DNA of 64,000 bases from Nilaparvata lugens (Eukaryota; Arthropoda; Insecta; Hemiptera; Delphacidae): assembly GCF_014356525.2 (NCBI RefSeq), contig NC_052508.1:39345113-39409112 (forward strand), given 5' to 3'. Numbering within the stretch: the stretch's first letter is position 1; every line of letters starts with the position of its first letter. The position numbers and the translations under genes are program-made. This document shows positions 32,952 through 44,310 of this stretch, in pieces. The notes under the pieces are model-generated. The model was not told the DNA's origin. It saw only the letters and a list, made by a program, of their open reading frames with translations, and did not search any database.

Positions 32952-35525
32952 TTGATGGAGGATTTGGATTTATTAGACATTGAAGACTTTTCGATTCCAA
33001 ATTCACAAGATGTCAACAATACAATCCAACCTTTCAACTTGAAAATCATCAATTTCAACATTAGAAGCTACAATAAAAATTTTGAAGAATTTCTTATTCA
33101 ACTGGAAGACCTGAACGTAGATTTCGACGTGATAGTCTTAAAACGGAATGCTGGATTGCTGGTGGTGTTTCCTTGAAATCAATTAATAATTATACCTGCC
33201 ACAAAACAGAAAATAATATTCTACAGAACGATGGAGTAATAATCTATGTCAAATCAGACTACTTTGTCGAAATAAAAGAAATTGCAGTTAGGCAAGCCAA
33301 CTGTTTGAATATGCATTTAAAAATTGGGAAAGATACTTTTGTTATAACAGCGTTATATAGATCTCCATCACACTTGGACTTAACAGAATTTCTCATTGAT
33401 CTGAGGCAGATTTTGGATGATAATGGAAAGCATTTTCATATCGTTCTAGGAGATTTGAACATCAACACAAAAGAACCAAATCAGCACAGGCAACTGGAAG
33501 ACTATGATAATCTACTCAGTGAATATGGATTCCTACATTGTATAAAGAAGGCAACTCGTATTGGAAATAATAGCGCTTCATGTATAGATCATATTCTGAT
33601 AAACTTTAAAAAAGATATAATACCAATAGTTTTCCCAAATTCTATCACAGATCATTTTATAACTATTCTGGGAATTAAATATGATGCGGTGGAACACAAT
33701 CACAACAGAAGAAAACACTACTATGAAAGTATTGATTATAATAAACTTTCATTAGCACTAACGAATGAGACCTGGAATTCCGTGTACCTGCAGGAATGCG
33801 CTGATAGTGCTTTGATGGAAATGATAGAAATACTGAAGAAATACACAGAAGAATGTAAAGTTATTAATAGAGTATCGCACACAAAAAGAAAAATTAAGCC
33901 TTGGATTACAAATGGATTAATTACATCAATAAGGAAGAGAGATAAATTACACAGGCAAAGCAAGAATAATACAGCGAATCTACAGCTTAGAGAGTATTAT
34001 AGAAGGTACAGAAATCTACTAACAACTGTAATAGAAAATGCGAAGAAACAATACTTTTCAAGGCGATTTGAAACTTCCAGCAACTCTAAGCAAACATGGG
34101 AAGTAATAAGAGAAATAACCGAAGTGCAACGGCCAAGAACACAAATCCACCAAATCAACTTGGGAGGGAGAGAATTGAAATTGGGAGATGATGATAAAGA
34201 TATGGCAAATTCTTTCAATGAATTTTTTATTAGTATTGGATCAAAACTGGCCCAGGACATTCTAAATAGCGATTGTAATGGCGCAGATGAGCATGCGGCA
34301 GCTGATCAGATAGTCTGCCAGTTATTATTCTTTACACCTGTCAGTGAGGACGAAATGATAAAAATCATTAATAGTCTTAAAGCTAATAGTGCACCTGGAC
34401 TCGATAATTTAAAACCAGATTTTTTCAAACAGAATAATACTATACTTGCCAAGCCTTTAACACATATTGCAAACAGAATTTTTGAGAAAGGTGTTTTTCC
34501 ACAGTGTCTTAAGGAAGCTGTCATTTGTCCAATCTTCAAAACAGGAGATAAGAAAGATATGAATTGCTACAGACCCATATCATTACTCAGTACATTATCA
34601 AAAATTTTTGAAAAGTGTATCAAAACAAGACTGATCAGCTTTCTTGAAAAAAATAATCTTCTATCGCCAAACCAATATGGTTTTAGATCTAGTCGCAGTA
34701 CAAATGATGCTATCCACTATGTGACCACTCAGATTGCCGATAAAATAAACATTGAAGAGAAACCATTAGCAGTATTCTTAGATTTAAAGAAGGCTTTTGA
34801 TACGGTGTCACATGACATTCTTCTTTCAAGGCTTGATAACTATGGAATAAGAGGAGTCGCATGGAATCTTTTCAAGAGCTACCTATCAAACCGAACACAA
34901 TGTGTCAGAGTCAATGGATGTATAAGCAACAAGCTGACTGTAAAGTTTGGAGTGCCACAAGGAACAGTACTAGGACCAATTCTTTTCCTTCTCTACATAA
35001 ATCCATTATGCAACATGGTAATAAATGGATCAATCACCACCTTTTCAGATGATACTGTTATACTGTTCTCTGAACCGACCTGGGAGATGACCTGGAGAGA
35101 AGCCGAGACTGGACTTCAGAGGGTGTCTCGTTGGTTGGCTGAAAATCTGCTAACATTGAACCATGAGAAACATTAAACCTGAACCTTCATTGAACATAAA
35201 ACATTAAACATTGAACATAACATTGAACCTTCTTTCTGACCTTTTCGGCGACTCAACATGGACAGCCAACAGGAGATGAGATACAGGAATACAGATACAG
35301 ATACAGATACACAACACCAGATACAGGAATCTTCTCATCACCAGTGTTGCAAGGAAGGCACTATACCAGAGACATTTCAATCATTTAGCACCAAAATTAT
35401 ATAATCTACTTCCTGCAAACTTTAAACAGATTAATCTTCCTAGAAAGTTCAAAGCAATAGTACACAATTGGTTAATGAGCAAAGGAAGACAGAACATAGA
35501 AAACATTATTTCAAATAACAACTAA
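32952..35525 (+). pseudogene. LINE E ORF2: endonuclease and reverse transcriptase
   Basis: Starts at ATG 32952 (MEDLDLLDIEDFSIPN), close in style to LINE D's MSDWDIDD start. INFNIRSYNKNFEEF holds the Asn. An extra A near 33140 breaks the frame inside the L-T-E-x-W motif; the frame resumes and runs 667 codons to 35176. Motifs: LYRSPS, LGDLNINTKE, SCIDHILI, SITDHFIT, then RT GLDNLKPDFF, CYRPISLLS, QYGFRSSRST, VFLDLKKAFDTVSH, FGVPQGTVLGPILF and FSDDTVILF, with both catalytic Asp kept (Ala to Ser before them). It ends early at 35174-35176; after the gap, KALYQRHFNHLAPKLYNLLP and RKFKAIVHNW (35350-35525) give the true C-terminus. One frameshift and one deletion. Confidence 0.88.
35177..35330 (+). 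repeat. Short tandem repeats filling a deletion in LINE E
   Basis: ACATTAAAC/ACATTGAAC units (35175-35230) and AGATACAG/ACAGAT units (35280-35325) occupy the place where about 150-200 codons of thumb region would be expected by comparison with LINE D. This looks like a deletion repaired with local template slippage. Confidence 0.65.
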
Positions 35526-35761
35526 CCACCTAATGACTTACTAAACACTAACTAATTGATAATACACACAAAAAACTAACAAAACTTACTCTAGAACATG
35601 GTACGCCATAGTGAAGTAGGTCAATTTCCACACAGAAAAACTAAACAAGTAGAGAACACATTATAAGAACCTTTTGTAACTAACTATTGTATGTAATATT
35701 GTAATTTATCTAATATTTTTGTAATTGATGTTGTAGTTTTAGTTTTTGGGAAATAAACATT

Positions 35762-35789
35762 TATTATTTATTTATTTATTTATTTATTG
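35762..35789 (+). repeat. (ATTT)n tail of LINE E
   Basis: About six ATTT units after GGGAAATAAACATTTATT mark the 3' end of the element. Confidence 0.85.
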
Positions 35790-37593
35790 TATATGAGATT
35801 TCTTTATCTTGGAGGATTGAGATATAAAGATGAATTCCCTACTCGTAGATGAACCACGAATTACATGATTATAAAGTACACTAAATTCCAGATAAATACT
35901 GATCCTTGTCTATGTTTATCTTCAACATGGCAAATGATCCTTGCTAATTTTCCAGTAAAGTGGTTGTTCTTCAAGCTGAAGCTTCACGTGGCAAATAGCA
36001 GCGACTAATTTGAATGAATGTATTGCGATTGTAATCCGTGGCGAAATGAATAACTAATGTAATTAATTAGCTGAGGATTGATTTAATCTTCTCGTCATCT
36101 CTCCTGAGTGTGAGTGTGCGTGAGTGCGAGGGGTATTATGAATCCAAACACCAGTGATTGCAATTTGCCATGTTGCAACGCACAGTGGGCTGCTACCTGC
36201 TACCATTGTTGCAATGCTCGCTCATTTAGTATTTGGTGGCCGCGAGCCAATGCCATTTCAAATCATTTCAACTCTCCATTGTTGCTCCCATAACACCAAG
36301 TGTTATGCATTGTCCCTTACTCAAGAGAGCCACACTTGTTATTATTGATTTGGAAAAAATTATGTTGGCATTTTATGAATTGGAAGGCTTGGCGTATTGT
36401 TGAACAGAATTCCCTATCACATAGAATTGTAATTGAAATGTGTGTAATATTCCCTATGAGTCCCTATGGCCATCAAACTTAATTTATAATACAGAATGAA
36501 GTCTATAGGTTATCTCATACATAACCATACTGCGACTTGGTTGACCCCTGCGAATGCCCAAAATTGTGCACCCGAGATGCTCACATTTGGGCAATCCAAT
36601 TCATAAAATACCAACATCTTTTTTCCTATATCGATAATAAAAAGTCTGGCTCTCTCGAGTTTCGTCATAGTTCACTATTGGAATTTATAAATGCCGTAGG
36701 ATTGAAAATCTCCTATCATGAAACGGACAATGTTCCTCTTGGCAAGATGAAATTAATTTCATGAAATTAATAATTCAAATTAAGTCTATAATGGATTCAT
36801 GAGTAACAACCAATAACCATAACGTGAATCATCCAAATAAAAATGAATTTGTCATGAGGAATGAAAAGTAGCTATTTCAGCAGCTAGTAGTTCAGTAGCT
36901 ATAGCCTACTCCATACAAAAAACTTTTGACTTGAGGGAATATGGGGCGCAGATAAATGGCGGGAGATCAGCCAATTACTGTGATGGATAGAGTTCAACAT
37001 GAACGCTTGAATACTCACTAGAAATTAGAGAATGTTGGCCGGTTCAGAACGGTGACATCACCGTCGTTGTATCCCTATCTCTGTATGCCTTCTCTGCTGC
37101 GCAAGTCCCTCCCAAGTCTGAATTTATTTTGAACGGAGTGTAATAGCATGGAAAAGAGCTAGCCTAAGATATCAACTTTTTATCAGTAGTCTTAAAGGAC
37201 AACTTGTATCAGTTGTCTCTACTAACAGTAAGCAGAGTTAAAAGTCTGTAGCTTTGTAAAATACGTTTGAAAACTTCAAAATTAGAATTTTTTCAAAGAT
37301 AATTTTGCTAAACTGATAAACAAGAAATGATAAATAGTGTTAAGGTACTGCATAGATACTATTATCATAGAGAAAAAAAAGCACCAGCTATCATTTCTCT
37401 ATGCCTAGTATCTACAAACTAGTAATACGAGTGGGGCTAGTATTACAAAGGAGAAAGTATTCTGGTAGGTTAACTCCTTTCAAAAGTCGATTAATTCGTT
37501 ATTTTTTTCTCTCATATTCCACCAGGCAAGAAAAATTGAGTTAGTGCTGGTATCAACATTTCGCATATAGCTTTCAACCCCTCCAACCTACAG
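35790..37593. other. Non-coding; no feature recognised
   Basis: AT-rich with short ORFs only. 37385-37580 leads through a pyrimidine tract into the exon candidate at 37594. Confidence 0.4.
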
Positions 37594-37664
37594 GCGTCTC
37601 AATGGATGATCCACCACGCAAAAGGCCCACTATTGCCGCAGTCTCTGAATTAAAAATTGATTAT
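37594..37664 (+). CDS. Candidate host coding exon with start codon, unknown protein
   Basis: A pyrimidine-rich tract ending in CTACAG (37588-37593) is followed by GCGTCTCA, then ATG at 37602, 21 codons (MDDPPRKRPTIAAVSELKID then Y) and GTAAGT at 37665, a consensus splice donor. The exon would be 71 bp with the start codon inside it and a phase-0 end. The sequence is hydrophilic with a basic RKRP cluster; I do not recognise the protein. Acceptor, ATG and donor in correct order within 71 bp is unlikely by chance but not proof. The 87-codon frame continuing past the donor loses codon-like composition. Confidence 0.42.
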
Positions 37665-39860
37665 GTAAGTTCCCCAGATACATGTCTGACATACTCTGTA
37701 ACATCTCTAAAATTCATTGTCTTTAAAAAAGAGCCGTTCGTAATGGTAGGCAACTGGATGGATTATCCTCTTACCAACCTAAAAGCTTTCCCTGAGGTGA
37801 GCGGTATATTTTATAGTTACCGAAAACGAAGTAAGCTCTCCACTCGACTACTAATAAATATTTGATGACTGATTATCAGTAACCATGTACCCACTAGAGA
37901 ATAATAAAGACCAACTATAGTTTTTTCTAGTTGATTCTTAAAACGCTCGTCATGAATACAGGTATTCACCAATTTATCCTTCTGAAATTCCTTAGAACTT
38001 ACAACACCAGTTCTTGAAGCTCTCTGGATCCTTATATGATATAACTGGAACCTTATTAATATAATTTTCCATATACTTGTTCTGGCAGACTAAAATGATT
38101 ATCATCAAAGGATGATAAATACTGAGTGCTTTTAATAAGATCAATATTACTTGATTCAATAATTTTATGTGCTGCTGAATATTTATTGGTACCAAAACAG
38201 CTCAAACTGTATATCACGAGATGAATTAGGATAAAATAAATTTCTATGATTTGTATGCTGACATAAAACACAAAATATATTCCCATAAAACAGTGTATAT
38301 AAAATATTCGATATCTATAATTTTTCTTAAATAAATTCTTTCTAAAATCTGAATAATTATCACAAGATTTGCTAGTATTCACAATAGTGAGCTTTAAAAA
38401 TTTATAAATATATTATATTTAATACTGATGCTTAGACTTCCAGTCAATTCAAAATTCTACAAATAAAAACCTGTTTGGTCTATAGATTTGATATGGCTTA
38501 CTTTGATCAAATTAGCAAAAATAATACTTAATAAAATTGATATTTAACAAATAAAATCTCAGGGTTTTATAATGAGTTCGGGCCATGCATGGAAGTAAGC
38601 TTCCTACATATATCAAATAAATTTATAAAATGTTCTTATGAACTATGTGATATCACTCAACACGTTGTGACTTTTTCTTTAATTTAAGTTAATTTGAATA
38701 GCGCTTTTGATTAATTTCCCCACTATACGTAGAAAGCCTAAAACGAGCTCGTTTGATTTATCACTCACATTAATGACGTTCTCGACGGTCTCGTGGATTG
38801 AATTAATTATTTCCAATAATTAATTAGGCAGGCTCCTTTCGTCTCTGCTGGACTAACGCTTGGTCCAGATTTCTTATAGATTTCTTTCTAAATTAAAGAT
38901 ATATTTATAGGGAATAATTACAATTACGAACTCTTCAACAACACTGAGTTCACAGATAATTTAACATTTAATACAAATATTTCACATTTTAAAAAAAGGG
39001 GTTGGCTTGATGATTTTTACAATTTAAAGGAAGAAAGAACCCTAAACCCCATGTGCATCCTCTCAGGTCAAGATCATAAGCCAGAAGAAAGAGGTTTTCA
39101 GAAAAATTTATCTCTTCCTAGAACAATTTTGTAAGCTTCTCTCTGATTGGTCTTCAATTTAGTAGATTCAATACAATTGGTCGCCTCAGAATCAGGGCTT
39201 CTTCAACTTTATAATAGAAAAATTTAAATAAAAAGTTTTCATATAAATATATGGAGTGTTTATCTTAAATTAATTTCTCAAATAAATTGCAATATACGAT
39301 GTTAATAAACAACTTATATTTAGTTTTTTTTTATATGAGTTTTGTATACTCTGGATTTTCGTGCTTTTTAGATTATAATAAATATTTATACAGCAATAAT
39401 AGTTGTCCGTATTTCTATACATCAACCTTCCTTAGTATATATAATACATCTTTTGTGAGTAAATTTTTATAATTTCAACCTATTTATAATTTTTAACCTG
39501 GTTGATCGAACGATCAGCTGATTCGCTCAGTATTGATTCAAATAATTATCGATTTATTCAAGATCGACTGATTCTTTTTAAAAGTGTAAACAAATAATTC
39601 TAACCTCAACGTACATGCAAACTTTTATTTTTTATAATCCGCCAACAATAAGTAAGCCGCTTTATAATTTTTAATTTTGCCAATGGATTCTCATAGTTGT
39701 TGAATCACAATTATACCTGTTTTCTCATCATTTTTGATAATACCATTACTTTTTATCGCCAACAATATTCGATTTAAGTTGATTGATCCTTTGACTAGGT
39801 TTAACTTCTTTTCCATTTTATAATTCTATTAAAATTCACTGGTTCATTTCAAAATATTTG
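37665..39860. other. AT-rich non-coding region
   Basis: Short ORFs without recognisable motifs. A GATCGAACGATC palindrome at about 39507 and a GGTCCAG-type palindrome near 38850 are the only small structures noted. No paired LTRs were found. Confidence 0.4.
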
Positions 39861-39861
39861 A

Positions 39862-41300
39862 TGGTACTAAAATACCACGTGACAAGCAGAAGGGATGATG
39901 ACACTGGAAAATGAAATAGGGCAGCTGCAAATAGGACAGACATATAAATACTTGGGACTCCACCAGCATTTAAAATCTCCCGTGTTGAAGTGTTCAGCCG
40001 CTTGGAAATTGAATTCAAGAGAAGACTAAGTAAAGTCATGAAATCTAAATTGCCTTCAAAGCATCTGATTAAGGCAATAAATTATTGGGTTATTCCATCT
40101 CTGACCTACAGTTTTGGTGTTCTGAAGGGGTCTGACACTCGTCTGGAACAAATGGACAGGCTTGTGAGGACTCAAATGACAAAAAACAGGGTGCATCACT
40201 CAAGATCATCGATGACTTGTCTATATATGCCAAGGAAGCTGGGTGGCAGGGGTTTGTTCAGGGTTTCAGATCTGTGTGCAGAACAAGAGAAAAGACTAAG
40301 AGAGTATTTCATTTCTGCTAATATAAATCTCCTCAGGGAAGTGTGCCGATTGGATGAAAATTATACTGCACTTAACCTGAGGAATCCTAATGGTCGAGAG
40401 CCCTTGACAGTGCATGATTACAAGGCAGAATGGCAACAGAGAGAACTGCATGGGCGCTACTGCAAGCATCTGTACTCTGATCATACTAATCATGACCTTT
40501 CAAGCAGGTGGCTAACAGATGGAAGTCTTTTCTCGGAGACAAAATACTTCATAATTGCTATGCAGGATCAGGTTGTCGCTACCAATGCCTATAGAAGACA
40601 TATCATCAGAGATCTGAGCATAAGTGATAAATGCAGGCTTTGTAACGCTGCAGTAGAAAGTATTCAGCACATAGTTTCAGGCTGCTCAATATTGGCATCA
40701 AAAGAGTATTTGAGGCGACATAATAATGTTGCAAAAATAGTGCACCTGAAATTGCAGCAGGAATTTGACTCCTTTGAAGAAATGCCGCCATACTATTCTT
40801 ACTCTCCTCCTGCATTTATTGAGAGAAACCAGATTAAGATCTATTGGGATGTTCAAATGATCACTGACAGGCAGGTCATTCATAACAAGCCTGATATCCT
40901 AATGTTGAACATGAATCAAAAAGAAGCCTTGATAATTGATGTAGCCATACCAGCAGATGAAAATTGTCAAAGAACAAGAGGTGAGAAATTGAGGAAGTAT
41001 CGAGAGCTAGCATTTGAGCTCAAAGATATGTATGGGCTCAAGAATGTTAGAATAATCACAATCGTAATATCCGTGAATGATCTTATTCTTAATTCAACAG
41101 TGGAGAGTTGTAAGGTTATTGATGTCTCAGAAACTCTGGTAGGGAAAATGCGGAAGTCTGTTCTGCTTGATACAGCTCGCATAGTACGCCAAACGCTCCA
41201 ACATACTTGGTAAAATACTTTATCAATAAAAGAGAATAATGTCAAGAGGTTGCATTCTGCCCCTCTTCGCATAAGCTATCCGTAACTGCGTGAAAAAGAG
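39862..41300 (+). mobile_element. LINE F: R4/Dong-like retrotransposon, 5'-truncated
   Basis: Only the end of the RT thumb, the zinc knuckle and the restriction-enzyme-like endonuclease remain. Unlike the other LINEs here, the nuclease is C-terminal, so this is from the site-specific, REL-endonuclease group (R2/R4/NeSL/Dong) and not the APE group. Its 3' limit is uncertain because the LINE G tail on the other strand follows at about 41303. Confidence 0.75.
39870..41213 (+). pseudogene. LINE F C-terminal protein: thumb, zinc knuckle, REL endonuclease
   Basis: The first part (about 39870-39985) reads IGQTYKYLGLHQ, the post-palm motif of R4-type RTs. A frameshift follows, then 407 open codons (39990-41213). 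These hold KAINYWVIPSLTYSFGVLKG and RTQMTKNRVHH (thumb), the knuckle CRLCNAAVESIQHIVSGC (C-x2-C-x8-H-x4-C, about 40634-40687), and the nuclease core: NKPDILMLN (the P-D) followed by EALIIDVAIPAD (the D-x-x-x-P region), about 40880-40960, ending in a Lys-rich helix. In R2-like enzymes this domain nicks the target DNA. The long clean frame suggests a fairly young insertion, but the polymerase core is missing. Confidence 0.78.
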
Positions 41301-41302
41301 AA

Positions 41303-41958
41303 TGATAATAATAAGAATAATAATAAATTTATTACCATTTGGTTTACAATAAACATTGGTCATTGTCACAAGTATACAATCAACAATACAAAAGTCTACA
41401 CAGCTAAAACACAATTACATCTAAAATTTACTTCTAAACAAGATTAAAAACTAAGTTTACACAGCCTAGATTATACACAATAGTAACAGATTTACATAGA
41501 TTGTGAAATTTTATAAAATTCAGGTACCTTGTAAAGTCCACCTCTTATTAGGCCTTTCCTAACTCTATCTTTATATTGGGTGGCATCTAGGTCTCTTACT
41601 AATGACGGAAGGGCATTATAAAATCTGAGAGATTGGGCCCTGAAACTTCTCAATGATGCGCTGGAAGAGCACCATTCGACATCTATATTACTTGCCCCTC
41701 TTGTATTGTATGTATGCCTATCAGAGTTGAGGCTAAATTTATTCAGGTTCTTTTTGACATAACACAGACATTCCAGGACATACATAGAAGGAAGAGTCAG
41801 AATTGTATTCTCAATAAACAATGGTCTACAATGACTACGTGGCTCTCCATTGTTTAATATTCTAACGGCCCTCTTCTGTAGCAGGAATATCAACAATATT
41901 ACATCAATTATACAACTGAATTTTGTTATCATCAGATCCATTTGAAGCTCCTGAATAA
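41303..41958 (-). mobile_element. LINE G: 5'-truncated CR1/Jockey-like LINE 3' end
   Basis: On the minus strand: ORF2 C-terminus (41958-41492), 3' UTR, then AATAAATTTATTATTATT at 41303-41335 as a TTA-type tail. The 5' end stops exactly where the 640-bp MITE begins (41959), so either the MITE landed in the LINE or both share a break point. Confidence 0.72.
41492..41958 (-). pseudogene. LINE G ORF2 C-terminal fragment
   Basis: Reads LLQKRAVRILNNGEPRSHCR, then NTILTLPSMYVLECLCYVKK and LRSFRAQSLRFYNALPS, the conserved C-terminal region of CR1/Jockey-type ORF2; the ILTLPSMYV block aligns with LKILTLPSIYI in the fragment at 11870-12290. The frame ends at 41492. The open frame upstream of 41958 is MITE sequence and not LINE coding sequence. 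Confidence 0.75.
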
Positions 41959-42598
41959 TTGACCGAGCAAAGTGAGGTCTAAGATTCAAGTCGTCGGTTA
42001 TGGATTTCTCTTTATGTTTATATTTTTGTTTTTATGTTTATATATTCCGCATTTACAGCGAAACGCGGCAATAGATTTTCATGAAATTTGACAGTATTTT
42101 CCTTTTTGAATTTCGCGTCGACGTATCTATAAAGTTTTTTGAAATTTTAAATATTAAGGATAGTGAAAGAGGAAAAGGAGTCCCCTTCCAAAGCCAATAT
42201 TTCCGTGAATATCAGACTGTAGAATAATTCATCATAAATCAGCTGCGAGTGGATTATTAATTGCATGTAATGATGCATGCAATTAACATCTCAATGTAAC
42301 TTGGTAAAAAATCGGCTGTCGTGTGGACTATTAATTGCATGCCTCATTGAATGTAATTTTCATGCACTATTAAATGAACTATCGATGGCATGCAATAACG
42401 CATGCATTTAATTATTTATAACTTATAGTTCTGTGAACAGTGGACCTCGCGCTGTTAAAAGCCGCAGCGCCTCTATATTAAAGTATATCGAGTTTCCCTG
42501 TAAATGCGGAATATAATATAAACATATAAACATAAATAGAAATGCAAAACAGTCGACTTGAATCTTAGACCTCACTTCGCTCGGTCAACTAAAATAAC
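41959..42598. mobile_element. MITE, 640 bp, with ~100-bp terminal inverted repeats
   Basis: The left end TTGACCGAGCAAAGTGAGGT (41959) pairs with the right end, read on the minus strand from 42598: TTGACCGAGCGAAGTGAGGT. Similarity continues for about 100 bp through TCTAAGATTCAAGTCG, a TTTATGTTTATA-rich stretch and TTCCGCATTTACAG. No transposase is encoded. The middle holds repeated TGCATGCAAT motifs, including a small palindrome TTAATTGCATG...CATGCAATTAA at about 42258-42287. It disrupts or abuts LINE G. Confidence 0.85.
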
Positions 42599-43199
42599 AT
42601 AGTATTGTCTCTCGACCTTTCTCTGCTTTCAATTCGGGCTGACCTATTGCCAGTATGTCTCGAAGGAGATCAGCTTTTGATGTTAGCATTTTTGATACAC
42701 CAACCCCAACGGCCATTAGCCGTTTTCACACCGATATCTCGCCAACTCGACATACAGACAGGATTTACTCTGATGGACAGTATAAGAAGAGGCTGTGGTT
42801 TATAACTGCTCGAGGTCTACTGTTCACAGAACTACTATCTATGAATAATTCTATAGTATGATTAATCCTATCTTCAGTGTAGATGATATATATTGATATC
42901 GGAGTCTGGAGGAATTTCTTTTATTTTCATATTATAATGCAAAATATAAAATAACCTTGTGTATCCATCGACGCGCAGTTGAAAAAGGAATATTCCTGCC
43001 AAATCTCATAGAATTCTATCAACTCGTTTGGCCGTAAATGCGTTACATACATACAGGCAGATGAAAGAAAATCCGAGTTAAAACATAGAACTCACTACGT
43101 TCTGTCAAATATTGTAGCAAACAATATATTATTGAATTATAATATCTATTTATATCATTCTAAATTAAAGTATATCAGAATTTTCAAAGTTAATAATTA
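42599..43199. other. Non-coding; related repeat terminus at ~43068-43113
   Basis: Read on the minus strand, 43088-43111 is TTTGACAGAACGTAGTGAGT, recognisably related to the MITE end TTGACCGAGCGAAGTGAGGT. It is a diverged terminus of a cousin family; its partner end was not found. The rest has short ORFs only. Confidence 0.45.
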
Positions 43200-43480
43200 C
43201 TTAACATCTTTCAGTGATTAGTGAGTGTTATTTTTTATCCAATTTGGTTTGTGAACAATCTAGATTCGAACTTTTCTGTTTTCAAATATGTTGTTTTTTG
43301 TGTGGCTGTATTCTGTTGGTTCAGTTGTTGGTTGTATTGTAACTTTTATTGTATTTTTATTTCCGCCAGTGTAATGATTTTGTTACTTATTGTATTGTTT
43401 GTATTTTGACTTTTGCCTATTACTGCATTGTATATGTTTATTGGCAATAAGAGATATTTCATTTTATCTTATCTTAAAAC
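43200..43480 (+). repeat. Possible LINE 3' UTR remnant
   Basis: T/G-rich sequence ends with TATTGGCAATAAGAGATATTT and a short TTATCTTATCTTA tail, in the style of LINE 3' ends (compare TTTTGGCAATAAATTTCAA in LINE D). No coding part is attached. Confidence 0.35.
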
Positions 43481-43665
43481 AAATGTTTGGACAGAAAATT
43501 GGATCTGAATTCAAGTGTATAGAACATAGCTTACCTTTTGGACTATGTATATAGTGTATAAATCCAAATTCGGCGAAGAAACAGATTTGGGGTGTGCCTG
43601 TTAGTCCTTCCCCAATCATTTTAAAGGATTGTGTTGAGTGTATCAATAAATAAATCCTATTATAT

Positions 43666-43967
43666 TAACGAGCAGTTTCTGTATATCTGTTTATATTTTT
43701 ATATCTGGTTATCTGGTTATTTATGTTCAACGGATCTCGAGAACGGCTCTAACGATTCTCAAGAAATTTGGAACATAGTGGGTTTATGATATAAAAATTC
43801 GATTGCACAAGGTCTCATCCTTGGGAAAACTCACTGAACGACATTAAAAGGATAATTCATCATGACTGAAACAGCTGAGACTTTTGTCGTCTGTTGATAG
43901 AAAAAAGTGAGCAAGTGACTCTGTGGAGAATATTAAATAATATCGGGGCACCGAGCTTTGCTCGTTA
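43666..43967 (+). mobile_element. Non-autonomous element, ~302 bp, with 9-bp TIRs
   Basis: Starts TAACGAGCA (43666-43674) and ends TGCTCGTTA (43959-43967), a perfect 9-bp inverted terminal repeat. The 3' part carries the stem CCGAGC-TTT-GCTCG. The interior contains GGATCTCGAGAACGGCTCTA (43732). A partial inverted copy lies at 44089-44310. Non-coding. Confidence 0.65.
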
Positions 43968-44088
43968 TTTTTATTTATTGACAAACAGAACACAATTCTC
44001 TGAAATGATCGTGTTTATTATTTCTCAGCTGGCTATATGTCATCTTATGAATTTCGGGGATGCGATATTTTGATATCTTGAAGATATC

Positions 44089-44310
44089 ACTTTTTTACTA
44101 TCCACAGCTGTTTCAGCCAAGGATGAATTATCCTTTTAATGTCGTTCAGCGAGTTTTCCCAAGATGAGGCCTAGTGCAATCGAATTTTTATATCATAAAC
44201 CCACTATGTTCCAAATTTCGTGAAAATCGTTCGAGCCGTTTTCGAGATCCGTTGAACATAATAACCAGATATAAAAATATATACAGAAATTGCTCGCTTA
44301 ATATAATATG
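44089..44310 (-). mobile_element. Inverted partial copy of the 43666 element
   Basis: The minus strand from 44310 reads CATATTATATTAAGCGAGCA and then follows the 43666 element through GGATCTCGAAAACGGCTC, GGAACATAGTGGGTTTATGA and GGATAATTCATC to GAAACAGCTG, where similarity fades. The two copies form a stem of about 220 bp with roughly 200 bp of loop. Confidence 0.75.

Larger units (their letters stand above)
32940..35789 (+). mobile_element. LINE E: CR1/Jockey-like retrotransposon with an internal 3' deletion
   Basis: Contains a nearly intact endonuclease-RT frame (32952-35176), then a short block of simple repeats where the thumb should be, then the conserved C-terminal segment (35330-35525), a 3' UTR, AATAAA near 35750 and an (ATTT)n tail ending about 35789. 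No ORF1 is present upstream; instead a SINE lies close by. The element is therefore 5'-truncated or from a family with ORF2 starting near its 5' end. Its connector (a block like SIRKRDKLHRQSKN) is clearly homologous to that of LINE D. Confidence 0.85.

Noticed and set aside
38056..38382. 108-codon minus-strand ORF, membrane-like
   Set aside because: Phe/Ile/Tyr-rich translation is what AT-rich DNA gives by chance; no motif or splice context.
43666..43967. Helitron identity for the 302-bp element
   Set aside because: It has perfect 9-bp inverted ends and lacks a 5' TC / 3' CTRR pair, so a DNA-transposon-type MITE is more likely.
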